Shown here: piece by piece, positions 46,283 to 55,666 of the stretch
Position numbering within the stretch: the stretch's first letter is position 1
Layout of the letters: the number at the start of each line of letters is the position of its first letter
DNA from: Bradyrhizobium guangdongense
Lineage (GTDB): Bacteria > Pseudomonadota > Alphaproteobacteria > Rhizobiales > Xanthobacteraceae
NCBI RefSeq assembly: GCF_004114975.1
Contig: NZ_CP030051.1
Coordinates: forward strand, 2,790,001 to 2,854,000
Length of the DNA stretch: 64,000 nt
Direction of reading: 5' to 3'
Notes under the pieces: generated by a model
What the model saw: the letters and a program-made list of their open reading frames with translations, nothing else
What the model was told of the DNA's origin: nothing
Databases searched by the model: none
Position numbers and translations under genes: made by a program

Positions 46283-47494
46283 ATGACTCTTGAACAGGTC
46301 AGTAAATCGAGTGTCCTCATTGCCGGCGCCGGCATCGGCGGCTTGGCGATGGCGCTTTCGCTGCTTCGTCGCGGCATCGATTGTGACGTATTTGAGCAAG
46401 CGTCCGAGTTGCGCGAGGTCGGAGCCGGCCTTTGGATCTCCATGAACGGCGTGCGCGTTCTTCGGGATCTCGGCCTCACCGAACAAGTCGAGCAGAACTG
46501 CATCGCGGCCGAGCGACGCTCGATCCGGCTCTGGAACACCGGTGATAGGTGGCCCCTCTACAACCGCAGCTCCGACGCGGCGCGCAATCAGCCCTATCTG
46601 CTGCTCCGTGCTCACCTGCTGAAGATTCTCGTCGACGGCGTGCGCGAGTTGAAGCCGGGCGCCATTCATCTGAGCGCCCACGTTGTTGGGTTCAGTCAGG
46701 ACGACGAAGGGGTTCGGGCCAAGCTTGCTGACGGCTCCGAAGTCGAAGGGCGCGCGCTGATCGGCGCTGACGGTGCGCATTCGAAGGTCCGTCTTGGCCT
46801 CATCGGCAAGATCGAGAGCGAGTACACGAAGGCCATCGCCTGGCGTGGTCTCGTGCCCGTCGACCGCCTTGCGCCGCATCAGCGCGAACCCGAGGTGGCA
46901 ACCTGGATCGGACCCACCGCTCATGTCACTGCCTATCCGGTCCGTTGGCAGAACACCGTCATGATGACCTTTTCGGGCCAGGTCGACCATGACGACTGGC
47001 TCCTCGAATCCTGGTCGGAGAAGGGTTCTGTCGAGGAATGCCTGAAGGACTTCGAGGGCTGGCATCCGGACATCATCGAACTGGTCAAGAATGTGGATAC
47101 CCTGAACAAGTGGGGACTGTTCGTGCGGCCGTCGCTGGGTACGTGGTCGAAGGGATGCGTCACCCTGCTCGGCGACGCCTGCCATTCGATGCTGCCGTAC
47201 CTCGGGCAGGGCGTGAACATGGCCCTGGAGGATGCATTCGTCCTCGCCCGTTGCTTCGAGGAGAATCCCTATGACCTCGCGGCGGTATTCAAAACGTATC
47301 AGGGCCTGCGGCTCGATCGCACCACCAAGGTCGCAAAGTCGGCGGCCGGCATGCTGCCGATCTTTCATAACCAGGCGCTGTGCAAGCCGGAGACGGCGGG
47401 TGACTACATCAAGACCCAGTGGGCACCGGACGCGATGGCTGCGCGATACGATTGGATCTACCAGTACGACGCGGCCACCGCGCCGCTTCACTGA
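46283..47494 (+). CDS. nicC: FAD monooxygenase, 6-hydroxynicotinate 3-monooxygenase (NicC-like)
   Basis: Class A flavoprotein hydroxylase that would convert 6-hydroxynicotinate to 2,5-dihydroxypyridine with loss of CO2. 403 residues (NicC of Pseudomonas is about 380). It has the FAD dinucleotide motif VLIAGAGIGGLAMALSLLRRG near residue 10, ALIGADGAHSKVR near residue 160, and the second FAD motif TLLGDACHSMLPYLGQGVNMALEDA near residue 295. The tail (WAPDAMAARYDWIYQYD) resembles the NicC C-terminus. ATG 46283 is preceded by TGGAGA at good spacing; an ATG at 46265 is less likely. It sits between the hydroxylase and nicF-like genes. Confidence 0.85.
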   Translation: MTLEQVSKSSVLIAGAGIGGLAMALSLLRRGIDCDVFEQASELREVGAGLWISMNGVRVLRDLGLTEQVEQNCIAAERRSIRLWNTGDRWPLYNRSSDAARNQPYLLLRAHLLKILVDGVRELKPGAIHLSAHVVGFSQDDEGVRAKLADGSEVEGRALIGADGAHSKVRLGLIGKIESEYTKAIAWRGLVPVDRLAPHQREPEVATWIGPTAHVTAYPVRWQNTVMMTFSGQVDHDDWLLESWSEKGSVEECLKDFEGWHPDIIELVKNVDTLNKWGLFVRPSLGTWSKGCVTLLGDACHSMLPYLGQGVNMALEDAFVLARCFEENPYDLAAVFKTYQGLRLDRTTKVAKSAAGMLPIFHNQALCKPETAGDYIKTQWAPDAMAARYDWIYQYDAATAPLH

Positions 47495-47527
47495 CATGCT
47501 CACGATTGTGACCTCTGGAGCGCAACA

Positions 47528-48244
47528 GTGACTGGCACCAGGCAACCCTGGGACGACGTGATACCGCTGGACGAGCGCGAAACCTATGCCCTCGCAGGGC
47601 TGGGTGGTGCGGCGGGATTCGGCAGACGACCGGCATTGCTGGTCATCGACGTGCAGTATCGTTCGGTCGGCGACCGGCCGATGCCGATCCGCGACGCGAT
47701 CAAGCAATACCCCACCAGTTGCGGCGAGGCCGGTTGGCATGCGATCGCACACATCGCCGAATTGGTGCGGTTGTTTCGCGAGAAAGAACGGCCGGTGATC
47801 TTCCCGCATGTCGCGCGGAAGGTAGGCCAGGACCAGGGCGCGTTCTCCGCGAAGATCCCAGGTATCATGCGGATCCCGTCCGAGGGCTACGACTTCGTCC
47901 GAGAGGTGGCCCCGCATCCCGGCGAGTTGCAGCTGCCGAAAACTCAGGCAAGCGCGTTCTTCGGCACTCCGCTTGCGACCTATCTGATCGGTGCCGGCGT
48001 CGACTCGCTGGTGGTGACCGGCTGCACGACCAGCGGCTGCGTGCGGGCCTCGGTCGTGGATGCGTGCGCGCTGAACTTCAAATCAATTGTGCCGAGCGAT
48101 GCGGTCTACGACCGCTCGCCCACGTCCCACGCCGTCAACCTGTTCGATATCGCCAGCAAATACGCGGATGTCATGCCGACGCAGGTCGCCATCGAGCGGC
48201 TTCGCGCGCTGTCGGATGACCACACAAAGGATCAGCAGACGTGA
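47528..48244 (+). CDS. nicF: Isochorismatase-family maleamate amidohydrolase (NicF-like)
   Basis: Cysteine hydrolase releasing ammonia from maleamate to give maleate. 238 residues with the family triad: Asp in ALLVIDVQYRSVG near residue 40, a Lys before the dimer interface, and the nucleophilic Cys in VVTGCTTSGCVRASVVDA near residue 162. LFDIASKYADVM near the end matches LFDIDSKYGDVV of Pseudomonas NicF as I recall it. The GTG at 47528 has TGGAG seven bases upstream. The stop overlaps the nicD-like gene by 4 bp. Confidence 0.86.
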   Translation: MTGTRQPWDDVIPLDERETYALAGLGGAAGFGRRPALLVIDVQYRSVGDRPMPIRDAIKQYPTSCGEAGWHAIAHIAELVRLFREKERPVIFPHVARKVGQDQGAFSAKIPGIMRIPSEGYDFVREVAPHPGELQLPKTQASAFFGTPLATYLIGAGVDSLVVTGCTTSGCVRASVVDACALNFKSIVPSDAVYDRSPTSHAVNLFDIASKYADVMPTQVAIERLRALSDDHTKDQQT

Positions 48245-49122
48245 GCGGCGCCGCGGCATCCGGATTGCTTTACGGCGCCAATGTGCACGCCAACGGCATT
48301 CGGCAGCACTATTTGCGGTTCGGCGGGGCCGGGCCGGCGATCATCATTGTCCCTGGCATCTCGACGACTGCGGCGCAATGGGCCTTCATCGCAGAACGCC
48401 TGTGCTCCGGACACGACGTTTTCGTGCTCGATGTCCGCGGTCGCGGCCTTTCCGAAAGCGGCCCGCATCTCAATTATTCGCTCGACGCATACGCATCCGA
48501 CCTCATCGGGTTCGCTGAAGCGGTTGGAACGGGCCCTTATACGCTGCTGGGCCACTCGATGGGCGGCCGCATCGGAATCCGCGCCGCGCGTTGGCGGCCA
48601 TCGTCCATGGAGCAACTGATACTGGTCGATCCGCCGGTCTCCGGTCCCGGGCGCCGCGCCTATCCGATTCCGGTCGAACCGCTTCTTAAATTGCTTCAAA
48701 GCGCGAAGCGCGGAGAAGCCGACGCGGCGCTGCGAAGCCCCTCTGCTCTGCGGTGGCCCGAGCAGCACATTCGCACCCGGGCCGAGTGGATGCATACCTG
48801 CGACGAGCGTGCGCTCGTCGAGAGCCACAAGGGCTTTCATCACGACGACATTCATCGCGACCTCGCCCATCTCGGCGTTCCCACCGCATTGATCGTCGCC
48901 GGGCGGGGAGGGGTCATTCGACCTGAAGATGAAGCGGAAATTCGCGGATTGCTGCCGTCGATCGCGATCAGGACGCTGGAAAGCGCGGGTCACCAAATGC
49001 AGATCGACGATACCGAGGGCTTCCTTTCGATCGTCGAAGAGCTTCTAGCGCGACCACGCGAAGGCCGCGTGTCTAAGTGCGGCAAACAGGAGATCAGTGA
49101 AGATGCCCCGACAAATCGTTGA
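48241..49122 (+). CDS. nicD: Alpha/beta hydrolase, N-formylmaleamate deformylase (NicD-like)
   Basis: Hydrolyses N-formylmaleamate to maleamate and formate. 293 residues: NVHANGIRQHYLRFGG near the N-terminus, VFVLDVRGRGLSESGP, nucleophile elbow LLGHSMGGRIG (Ser near residue 104), LVDPPVSGPGRRAYP, and the catalytic His in SAGHQMQ near residue 256. These stretches match recalled Pseudomonas NicD closely. The GTG start overlaps nicF, and the last 26 bp overlap the nicX-like gene (GTG start at 49097). Confidence 0.88.
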   Translation: MSGAAASGLLYGANVHANGIRQHYLRFGGAGPAIIIVPGISTTAAQWAFIAERLCSGHDVFVLDVRGRGLSESGPHLNYSLDAYASDLIGFAEAVGTGPYTLLGHSMGGRIGIRAARWRPSSMEQLILVDPPVSGPGRRAYPIPVEPLLKLLQSAKRGEADAALRSPSALRWPEQHIRTRAEWMHTCDERALVESHKGFHHDDIHRDLAHLGVPTALIVAGRGGVIRPEDEAEIRGLLPSIAIRTLESAGHQMQIDDTEGFLSIVEELLARPREGRVSKCGKQEISEDAPTNR

Positions 49123-50155
49123 TGTTGAAATGCTCGAGCTCTTCAAGGCCGAGCTGACACTCTGCAAGGTGACGAAGGGCGAAGTCGTTGCGGTCCTGAG
49201 CGGCGGCGAGGAGCAGCAGGAATACGCCCAGGCCTTCATGCTGGCCGCGCAGAGCCTCGGCGCAACGACATTTCATCTCAACGTGCCCAAATACGGTCAG
49301 GGCAAGGTCGCGGGCCTGCAGGGCCGGCATGCGCTCACGGGCAACCAGCCGGCGATTGATACGCTCAAGCGCGTGGACATGGTGATCGATCTCCTGGGGT
49401 TGCTGTTCTCTCGCGAGCAAGCCGAAATTCAGGAAGCGGGCACGCGCATCTTGCGCGTGATGGAGCCGTTCCACATCCTCAAGAAGATGTTCCCGACCGA
49501 AGATCTGCGCCGGCGAACGGAGCTTTCTCGAACCCTCCTCCAGTCGGCCAGCAAAATGCGGATCACGTCGCCCGGCGGAACGGACGTAACTTATGGCCTG
49601 AAGCAATACCCGGTCATTTCCGAATACGGATACACGGATGAGCCCGGGCGCTGGGATCATTTTCCGTCAGGCTTTGCCTTCACTCAGGCGACCGATGGCG
49701 AGGTCAACGGCACGGTCGTGCTGATGCCCGGTGACATCCTCTGCGCGTTCAAGCGTTACATCCAGTCGCCGGTCACGCTGACCGTGAAGGACGGTTATAT
49801 CGTCGACCTCAAGGGCGAGGGCACCGACGCGCTCCTCATCAAAAACTATATCGACAGTTTCGGCGATCCGCGCGGCTGGGCGATCTCGCATATCGGCTGG
49901 GGATCGAACGAGCGTGCCACCTGGCACCACATCGCCGCCTCCCAGGAGCTCGCGTCGGAGCACATCATGAATGCGCTTTCTTTCTACGGAAACGTCCTTT
50001 TCTCGACGGGGCCGAACACGGAGCTCGGCGGTACGAATGACACGCCGTGTCATTTGGATATCCCGCTTCGCGGCTGCAGCCTGTGGCTCGACGATATCCA
50101 CATCCTCGACAAGGGCGACTTTGCTTATCCGGAATTGAGAGCGCCGGGCCGCTAG
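49097..50155 (+). CDS. nicX: 2,5-dihydroxypyridine 5,6-dioxygenase (NicX)
   Basis: Non-haem iron extradiol dioxygenase opening 2,5-dihydroxypyridine to N-formylmaleamate; 352 residues. Near-diagnostic stretches: FPTEDLRRR near residue 133, QYPVISEYGYTDEPGRWDHFPSGF near residue 171, ISHIGWG, and NVLFSTGPNTELGG followed by TPCHLDIPLRGC, which contains the iron-binding His-Leu-Asp. NicX has no close relatives with other known roles, so it anchors the pathway assignment. Start: GTG 49097 (four bases after AGGAG) or ATG 49103 (ten bases); both are plausible. Confidence 0.93.
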   Translation: MKMPRQIVDVEMLELFKAELTLCKVTKGEVVAVLSGGEEQQEYAQAFMLAAQSLGATTFHLNVPKYGQGKVAGLQGRHALTGNQPAIDTLKRVDMVIDLLGLLFSREQAEIQEAGTRILRVMEPFHILKKMFPTEDLRRRTELSRTLLQSASKMRITSPGGTDVTYGLKQYPVISEYGYTDEPGRWDHFPSGFAFTQATDGEVNGTVVLMPGDILCAFKRYIQSPVTLTVKDGYIVDLKGEGTDALLIKNYIDSFGDPRGWAISHIGWGSNERATWHHIAASQELASEHIMNALSFYGNVLFSTGPNTELGGTNDTPCHLDIPLRGCSLWLDDIHILDKGDFAYPELRAPGR

Positions 50156-50269
50156 GCCCCCGCGCATCAAAATCGGTGCCCGGAGCCGCATTTGCGACTC
50201 CCAACAACGCAGAAAGCGTTTCGATAACGACCATCAATTGTCCAGTTCTCTCAACGGGAAGCGCACCAC

Positions 50270-51619
50270 ATGTCTACGGCGATCGGAACTTCGGAAGATT
50301 ACACGGCGAGGCAACGGTATTCGATTATGATCTCGGCGATGCTGGGCTACATTCTCGACTTCTACGACGTTCTGATCTTTCCGTTTCTTTTGCCCGCGAT
50401 CCAACGGTCGATGTCGCTATCGTTGGCCGAGGTCGGTTCACTGCAGGCTCTGACATTGTTCGGGTCGGCCATTGGCGGCGCGCTGTTTGGGATCGTTGGT
50501 GATCGACTTGGCCGAAAAACCTCGCTTCAACTCACAATCGCACTGTTCTCGGTTGCCGCGATCATTTCGGCCTTGGCATGGAATTACTGGTCGCTTGCCG
50601 TGCTGCGGTTGATCACGGGCATCGGTCTTGGCGGCGAGTATGGCGTAGGCATGGTGCTCTTCAACGAGGCGTGGAAAAAGAGCAGCCGAGGTTTGGGCGC
50701 GGCCGCGCTCCAAGGCTGTGCCGTGATCGCGTCATCCACGGCTTCAATCGTTGGCATCTGGCTGATTGCGACGTTCAGCGACGAGTGGAGCTGGCGCATC
50801 GGCCTACTGAGTGGCGGTGTGCCCATCCTGCTGATCATCTTCATTCGTTTCTTTATGCCTGAATCCAAGATCTGGCTGGAGTATGAGGCGCAACGCAAGG
50901 CCGGTCAGGTCACCGCAGAAGCCCGCACACTTCCCCTTGCGGATCTCTTCCGCAATGGGCTGGCACGGCAGACCGTCATCGCCTTCGTATGGCTGATGAG
51001 CTACATGCTCTGCTACTACAGCGTAGTCTCCTTTATTCCGACACTGCTGCTGCGCGATATGCATACGCCAGGTGATGTCGTTCGCACGACAGCCGTTCTG
51101 CTGTCGGTGGTCAGTGGCATTTGCTACCTCGCGAACGGCTTTTTCAACGACAGGGCTGGCCGCCGCTTCGGAGCCCTCGTGCCCGCGTTGTTCTGGGTCG
51201 GGTCTTTGGTCGGTATGGCTGTGTGGGGCAGCCAGCTCTACGTGGGATCGAAGACTGAGTGGCCGATGTTCTGGCTCTACATTGGCTTCGGCATTGGCAA
51301 CGTCGCGCTGGGTGTGACGGGCGTCTGGATCTCGGAGCTCTATCCGGTCAACCTGCGTGCGACAGCGGTGTCCACATTCTATATGGGAGGTCGCGGGCTC
51401 GGCAGCATAGCCCCTGTGATCGTGCCACTTGCGGCTGCCCATTTCGGCGGAAGCCTTCTCAACGGCATGGTTGCGGTGGCCCTTCCCGCTGCGGCCGTCT
51501 TCATTCTCGCCTCTCTTTTGCTGCCCGAGACCCTGGGCCGGGATTTGTCCGCGAAGGGCTTTAAGGTCGACACGGAAACGGAGGCCACGATGAAGGCTGC
51601 GTCGGTGTCGAGCGTTTGA
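50270..51619 (+). CDS. MFS transporter, probable nicotinate uptake
   Basis: Major facilitator permease, 449 residues, twelve predicted membrane helices, of the aromatic acid:H+ symporter/sugar-porter-like type ([19 protein letters not shown] near residue 26, signature [12 protein letters not shown] near residue 77, [23 protein letters not shown] near residue 117, C-terminal [11 protein letters not shown]). This is the NiaP-like class rather than the ACS type of Pseudomonas NicT. It follows the nicX gene by 114 bp in the same direction, which suggests import of nicotinate or a hydroxylated product. Confidence 0.88.
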   Translation: MSTAIGTSEDYTARQRYSIMISAMLGYILDFYDVLIFPFLLPAIQRSMSLSLAEVGSLQALTLFGSAIGGALFGIVGDRLGRKTSLQLTIALFSVAAIISALAWNYWSLAVLRLITGIGLGGEYGVGMVLFNEAWKKSSRGLGAAALQGCAVIASSTASIVGIWLIATFSDEWSWRIGLLSGGVPILLIIFIRFFMPESKIWLEYEAQRKAGQVTAEARTLPLADLFRNGLARQTVIAFVWLMSYMLCYYSVVSFIPTLLLRDMHTPGDVVRTTAVLLSVVSGICYLANGFFNDRAGRRFGALVPALFWVGSLVGMAVWGSQLYVGSKTEWPMFWLYIGFGIGNVALGVTGVWISELYPVNLRATAVSTFYMGGRGLGSIAPVIVPLAAAHFGGSLLNGMVAVALPAAAVFILASLLLPETLGRDLSAKGFKVDTETEATMKAASVSSV

Positions 51620-51781
51620 CGCTGGTGGAAGGGCTTAACCGGCGAGATGAGGGTTGTCGACCTGCTCATCTCGTCGATGCATGCGCAGTGGAAGGAGCTG
51701 GCACTCCGTCATCCGATCCTGGTCAACATGGCGCAAGTGTTGGCCGACTTGTAGCGGCTGTAACGAAACCTAAACCGATCA

Positions 51782-51793
51782 CTTGTATACGAG
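51782..51793. promoter_or_regulatory. Third operator-like palindrome, upstream of the chemoreceptor
   Basis: CTTGTATACGAG, the most symmetric copy of the motif found twice before the nicotinate hydroxylase gene, lies about 50 bases before the TTG start of the chemoreceptor gene. Its position fits a repressor site over or just after a promoter. Confidence 0.6.
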
Positions 51794-51843
51794 CAATAAT
51801 CTATGCGCCTGAGTCCGCCGGGCAGTTGCCTTGGAGACGTTCC

Positions 51844-53532
51844 TTGAAATCACTCAATAACCTGCCGATCACTCCCAAGATCAGCATTCTAGTTGCGATC
51901 TCGATGCTGGGCCTCTTCTCAGCTGGATTGCTTGCGGGCTATTTGATGCAGAAGGAAATGATCAATTCGCGTGTCGAACAGACCCGCGCCATCGTCGAGA
52001 TCGCCAAGAATTTTGCATTAGGCTTGCAGAAGCAAGTCGAGGCGGGCCAACTCACCAAAGAGGCCGCAATTGCTGAATTCTCCCGCCGTGCTCAGACGAT
52101 GACGTATGACAAGGGCGCGGGCTATATTTTCGCAAATACGATGGAAGGTGTCGCGGTCGCCTCTCAGGATCCAAAGACAGTTGGGGTCAATCGTCTTGAC
52201 GGCAAGACCAACGGACGTGCGCTGATCCGCGAACTGCGGGACGGCGTGGTGGCGAACGGCGATGTCGTGCTGCGTTACGAGTTTATGAGGCCCGGCGAAA
52301 AGGAGCCGATCAGGAAGCTGTCCTACGCGGTAGGCATTCCCGGATGGGACATGTTCGTCGGTTCCGGCGCGTATCTGGATGATCTTGATGCAAAGCTGCA
52401 ACCGATCATGTGGTCGCTCGGGGGGGCCATCATCGTGATCGGACTGGTCTCGGGTGTCATCGCCTGGTTCCTCGGCCGCAGCATCACTAAACCGTTGGCA
52501 GTACTTGGCACGTGCATGAGGCGGCTCGCTGACGGCGAACTCGAACAGGACATTCCAGGTGTAGGTCGGAAAGATGAGATCGGCGCAATGGCCGCGACCG
52601 TCCAAGTGTTCAAGGACAACGCGATTCGCATTCGGGGGCTGGAGCAGGTCGAGGCCGAAGCTCAACGACGCACGGCTGCCGAGCGCCGTGCCACCTTGGA
52701 GAGCATTGCGAATGATTTTGAGCAAAGCGTCGATGGCATCGTTCGTGCGGTCGCCGCTTCAGCCGCCGATATGCAGGGCACAGCGGATATTATGACCACG
52801 ACCGCCCGCGATGCTAGTCTGCGCGCGTCCACGGTCGACGCTGCGTCAGAAAAAGCGTCCGGGAACGTCGAAATGGTAGCCGCCGCCGCCGAAGAATTAT
52901 CTGCGTCGGTAAGGGAGATCTCGCAACAGGTGTTGCAGTCGACCGAGGTCGCGCGCCAAGCTGTTGGTGACGCTGAGCGCACAGACGCTACGGTGCAGGT
53001 CTTGGCAAGCGGAGCCGAAAAGATCGGTGAAGTCGTCCAGCTCATCCATAGTATCGCCACGCAGACCAATCTCCTGGCCCTCAACGCGACGATCGAAGCG
53101 GCGCGTGCCGGCGACGCCGGACGCGGATTTGCTGTCGTGGCAGCCGAGGTTAAAGCGCTTGCCAATCAGACGGCAAAGGCAACGGAAGAGATCTCCGCGC
53201 AGATCGAGACCATGCAGGCAACTACAAACGACGCAGTTCTCGCCATTAACGGAATTACGCAAACGATCGCCAGGATGAGTGACATCACGCTGAGCATTTC
53301 CTCCGCGGTCGAGGAGCAGAGTGCTGCGACAAGCGAAATTGCGCGCAACATCCAGTCCGTTGCCGCGGGTTCCAGCGAAATCAGAGGCCATATAGGCAGC
53401 GTCAGCACCGCAGCGGCCGCCACCGGTACAGCAGCCGGCGACGTTCTCACTAACGCGCGCGGGTTGGAGAATCAGTCGGATATGCTGCGTACGGCGGTAG
53501 ACCAATTTCTGACCAAAATGCGAGCCGCCTGA
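51844..53532 (+). CDS. Methyl-accepting chemotaxis protein with periplasmic sCache domain
   Basis: Chemoreceptor of 562 residues: an N-terminal membrane helix ([22 protein letters not shown]), a periplasmic single-Cache (sCache_2) sensor with [22 protein letters not shown] and [14 protein letters not shown], a second helix ([20 protein letters not shown]), a HAMP domain, and a cytoplasmic signalling domain with the hairpin tip [37 protein letters not shown]. The TTG at 51844 is chosen because GGAGA lies six bases upstream and the frame above it (to 51616) looks non-coding. Placed after the nicotinate genes and downstream of the shared palindrome, it is a candidate receptor for nicotinate or a catabolite. 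The ligand is unproven. Confidence 0.9.
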   Translation: MKSLNNLPITPKISILVAISMLGLFSAGLLAGYLMQKEMINSRVEQTRAIVEIAKNFALGLQKQVEAGQLTKEAAIAEFSRRAQTMTYDKGAGYIFANTMEGVAVASQDPKTVGVNRLDGKTNGRALIRELRDGVVANGDVVLRYEFMRPGEKEPIRKLSYAVGIPGWDMFVGSGAYLDDLDAKLQPIMWSLGGAIIVIGLVSGVIAWFLGRSITKPLAVLGTCMRRLADGELEQDIPGVGRKDEIGAMAATVQVFKDNAIRIRGLEQVEAEAQRRTAAERRATLESIANDFEQSVDGIVRAVAASAADMQGTADIMTTTARDASLRASTVDAASEKASGNVEMVAAAAEELSASVREISQQVLQSTEVARQAVGDAERTDATVQVLASGAEKIGEVVQLIHSIATQTNLLALNATIEAARAGDAGRGFAVVAAEVKALANQTAKATEEISAQIETMQATTNDAVLAINGITQTIARMSDITLSISSAVEEQSAATSEIARNIQSVAAGSSEIRGHIGSVSTAAAATGTAAGDVLTNARGLENQSDMLRTAVDQFLTKMRAA

Positions 53533-54143
53533 CCGGACGTTCCTGCCAGCGGCGCATCGCTCGTGACGTCCGCGCCGAACGCGAGGCAACTCCGCCTTAC
53601 ACATGGTGGTTGGGTGGGAAGTTACGTGATGATCACGCGACCCTTGGATGTTTTGATGCGTTGGATCGCCATTTTTAAGAGATATGTTTCTTTTTCCCTG
53701 TCGAGGTTAACAGTTTTATCTTGTGCTCCATAGGAATGCCCGGTTGCAGGTGCCATCCCGCCCCAACGGGTCGCGGTCTCAAGAACGTCGCGACGAATTG
53801 GCGAAACGACCGTGAACAAAGCGTGACGGAAACGCCTATTTCTATCAGTGAGATCAATAGCTTAGATGGTGGGGCACCGCGTTCGAGAGGCGGGAGGCTC
53901 GGTCAGATCGCAACTTGAACCGAATGTCGGTATCGGTGGTTGCGCCTCCCCGATTTGAAGCTACTCCTAAACGATCTTTGGTGGCGAACGATCGCGCATG
54001 AACGGCGGTTTTGGGCGGACTATCGAGATCCGACGTTCCGAGTTAGGCTGCTCTCCAGTAAGAAAACAGGGCTTCCGAAATAGTGGGTTTCGCGATGTAG
54101 CGGACCAGGGACTCGAACCCCCGACAATCCCGCGACGGGCCCA
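53533..54143. other. Gene-free stretch between the chemoreceptor and the insertion sequence
   Basis: 611 bases with no supported gene; short open frames have no family resemblance. Lower-GC patches (around 53660-53720) and the tRNA 3'-end-like sequence near its right end (54097-54136) are the only structure seen. It separates the nicotinate cluster from the IS and the core-like region. Confidence 0.5.
54097..54136 (-). repeat. tRNA 3'-end-like sequence (T-arm and acceptor strand), candidate att remnant
   Basis: Read on the minus strand it gives GCGGGATTGTC, then GGGGGTTCGAGTCCC (a tRNA T-arm with a canonical TTCGAGT loop) and TGGTCCGCTACA (acceptor-like strand ending in ACA instead of CCA). 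No matching 5' half (AGCGGAC) is visible, even after removing the IS that starts 8 bases away, so it is not an intact tRNA; GCGGGATTGTC resembles a tRNA-Asp anticodon arm abruptly joined to the T-arm. Such a 3' remnant may mark an island boundary. Confidence 0.45.
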
Positions 54144-55666
54144 GTCGTCCGTTAAGAAGCCGATTTGAGCGGTGAGCCGTCGCTGCTGGCGGCGATGAGG
54201 GTGGCCAGGAAGAGGCACCAGAGAGCTCTCAGCCATGCGAGGATGCGCCGGAAGTTATGGCCGACGGCGGAGAGGATGACGTTGGCCGCATCGCCGGCGC
54301 GGCCTTTGAGGTAGCAGCGGCCGAGGTGACCATCGGCCTTCAGGTGTCCGATGATGGGTTCGATGGCGGAGCGGCGGCGCAGCTCGCGCTTGATGACCCC
54401 GAAGACGCCGCGCTTCTGGCCGGAGATGAAGACACGGCGCGGGTTCTGCGCGTCATGGCCGCGGTATCCCTTGTCGACATAGGCCCGCTCGATCGCACAG
54501 CCGGTGAGTGTCTCGGTGCGGTCGATGACATCCCGCAAGGTGTGACCGTCGTACGGGTTATCCGGTAGCGCCCTGGCGTGCAGCACGAACAGGCCGCCGG
54601 GAGCCCGGCGGTTGTTGGTGACGATGGAGGCTTTGACCCCGAACTCGTAAGGGGCGGCTGCTTTGCCCTTGCCGATGCACTCGACCTCCGGAGCGTGGAA
54701 GGAATAAAGCTTCCAGCCGCGCTGGCGCTGCTGCTGCGAGCGGATCTGGGAGGCCCGGCTGAGCGGGAGGACGAAGGCGTTCTCGAGCACGGTCTGACCT
54801 TCGATCTTGCGGCGGATATCGCGGATGATCCGGCCCAGCCGGCTGCGCAGGATGCGCAACTGCCGCTGATGCCGCTTGAATTGCTTGGCATGGGCGTAGC
54901 GCCCCGCCATCATGGCCGCGGTCTTGGCAATGCGAAGATAGGACTGCCGCAGCCTGACCCCGTGCTTCCTCGCCAGACGGTTGAGCCCCTTGATCGCGGC
55001 GTGCAAGAGCTTGGCATCGGTCGGGAAGGTGATGGCCTTCGGCTGCACGGTGGTATCGACCGTGACCCGCTTGAGGTCCTGACTGCGCAACGCGCCGGCC
55101 TCGTGCGCCACCCGCAGGCTCTCGGCCAAGAGCAGCTCCAGCTTGTCGCCGAGCCGCTTGCGCCAGTGGCTCAGGTCCGAGCGCTCGTGCGGGAAGGCGT
55201 GCTGAAAGAACTCTTCGCCGGTGAAGTACTGGAAATACGGGTCGTGGACCCAGCGCTCGCACACCCCCTCATCGGACAGGCCGTAAATGTGCTTGAGCAG
55301 CAGCAGCCCGATCATGAAGCGGGTCGCGATCCCCGGCCGGCCGTTCTCGCTGTAGAGCGGCGCGATCTCGCCGTCGACCCAGTCCCAATCGACCTTGCCG
55401 GCGAGCTGAACCAGCTCGTGCTTCATGTTGATGATCTGGTCCAGTCTGGCCCGGAACAGATCGCCAGATCCCGTCGTCCTTTGCTTCTTCGGTCGCATCG
55501 CCACCTCCGATGCGACGACGGAATCATGACTGGCGATTCGACGGAATCCTGAAAATGAAATCGCAAGGTTCCGAGGCCCGAAGCATCAAATCCCTGCAAT
55601 CCCAAAACAGCCCACAACGATAAATGCGATTCTACCTCAATCGCTTAGCCGCTCCTCACGGACGAC
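54144..55666 (-). mobile_element. Complete IS5-type insertion sequence with 7-bp target duplication
   Basis: 1523-bp element. The ends share GTCGTCCGT (left end 54144-54152; right end 55658-55666 as its complement) and match imperfectly for a few more bases (about 12 of 14). GGGCCCA flanks both sides (54137-54143 and 55667-55673), a 7-bp target duplication containing the palindrome GGGCCC. It encodes one transposase on the minus strand filling most of the element. The intact ends and duplication suggest a fairly recent insertion. Confidence 0.88.
54152..55498 (-). CDS. IS5-family DDE transposase
   Basis: Transposase of 448 residues with the IS5-type N-terminal DUF772 region (GRPGIATRFMIGLLLLKHIYGLSDEGVCERW, HDPYFQYFTGEEFFQHAFPHERSDLSHWRKRLG) and a DDE catalytic domain: first Asp in VTVDTTVQPKAITFPTDAKLL, second in AYVDKGYRGHDA, and Glu in SAIEPIIGHLKADGHLGRCYLKG. 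The reading frame is intact, so the element may be active. ATG 55498 is favoured over the GTG at 55504, which overlaps its own GGAGG ribosome site. The stop lies inside the left terminal repeat. Confidence 0.92.
   Translation of the reverse strand: MRPKKQRTTGSGDLFRARLDQIINMKHELVQLAGKVDWDWVDGEIAPLYSENGRPGIATRFMIGLLLLKHIYGLSDEGVCERWVHDPYFQYFTGEEFFQHAFPHERSDLSHWRKRLGDKLELLLAESLRVAHEAGALRSQDLKRVTVDTTVQPKAITFPTDAKLLHAAIKGLNRLARKHGVRLRQSYLRIAKTAAMMAGRYAHAKQFKRHQRQLRILRSRLGRIIRDIRRKIEGQTVLENAFVLPLSRASQIRSQQQRQRGWKLYSFHAPEVECIGKGKAAAPYEFGVKASIVTNNRRAPGGLFVLHARALPDNPYDGHTLRDVIDRTETLTGCAIERAYVDKGYRGHDAQNPRRVFISGQKRGVFGVIKRELRRRSAIEPIIGHLKADGHLGRCYLKGRAGDAANVILSAVGHNFRRILAWLRALWCLFLATLIAASSDGSPLKSAS

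Noticed and set aside
53622-53857. Short minus-strand open frames after the chemoreceptor
   Set aside because: 60-65 codons, low complexity, no ribosome site or family signs.
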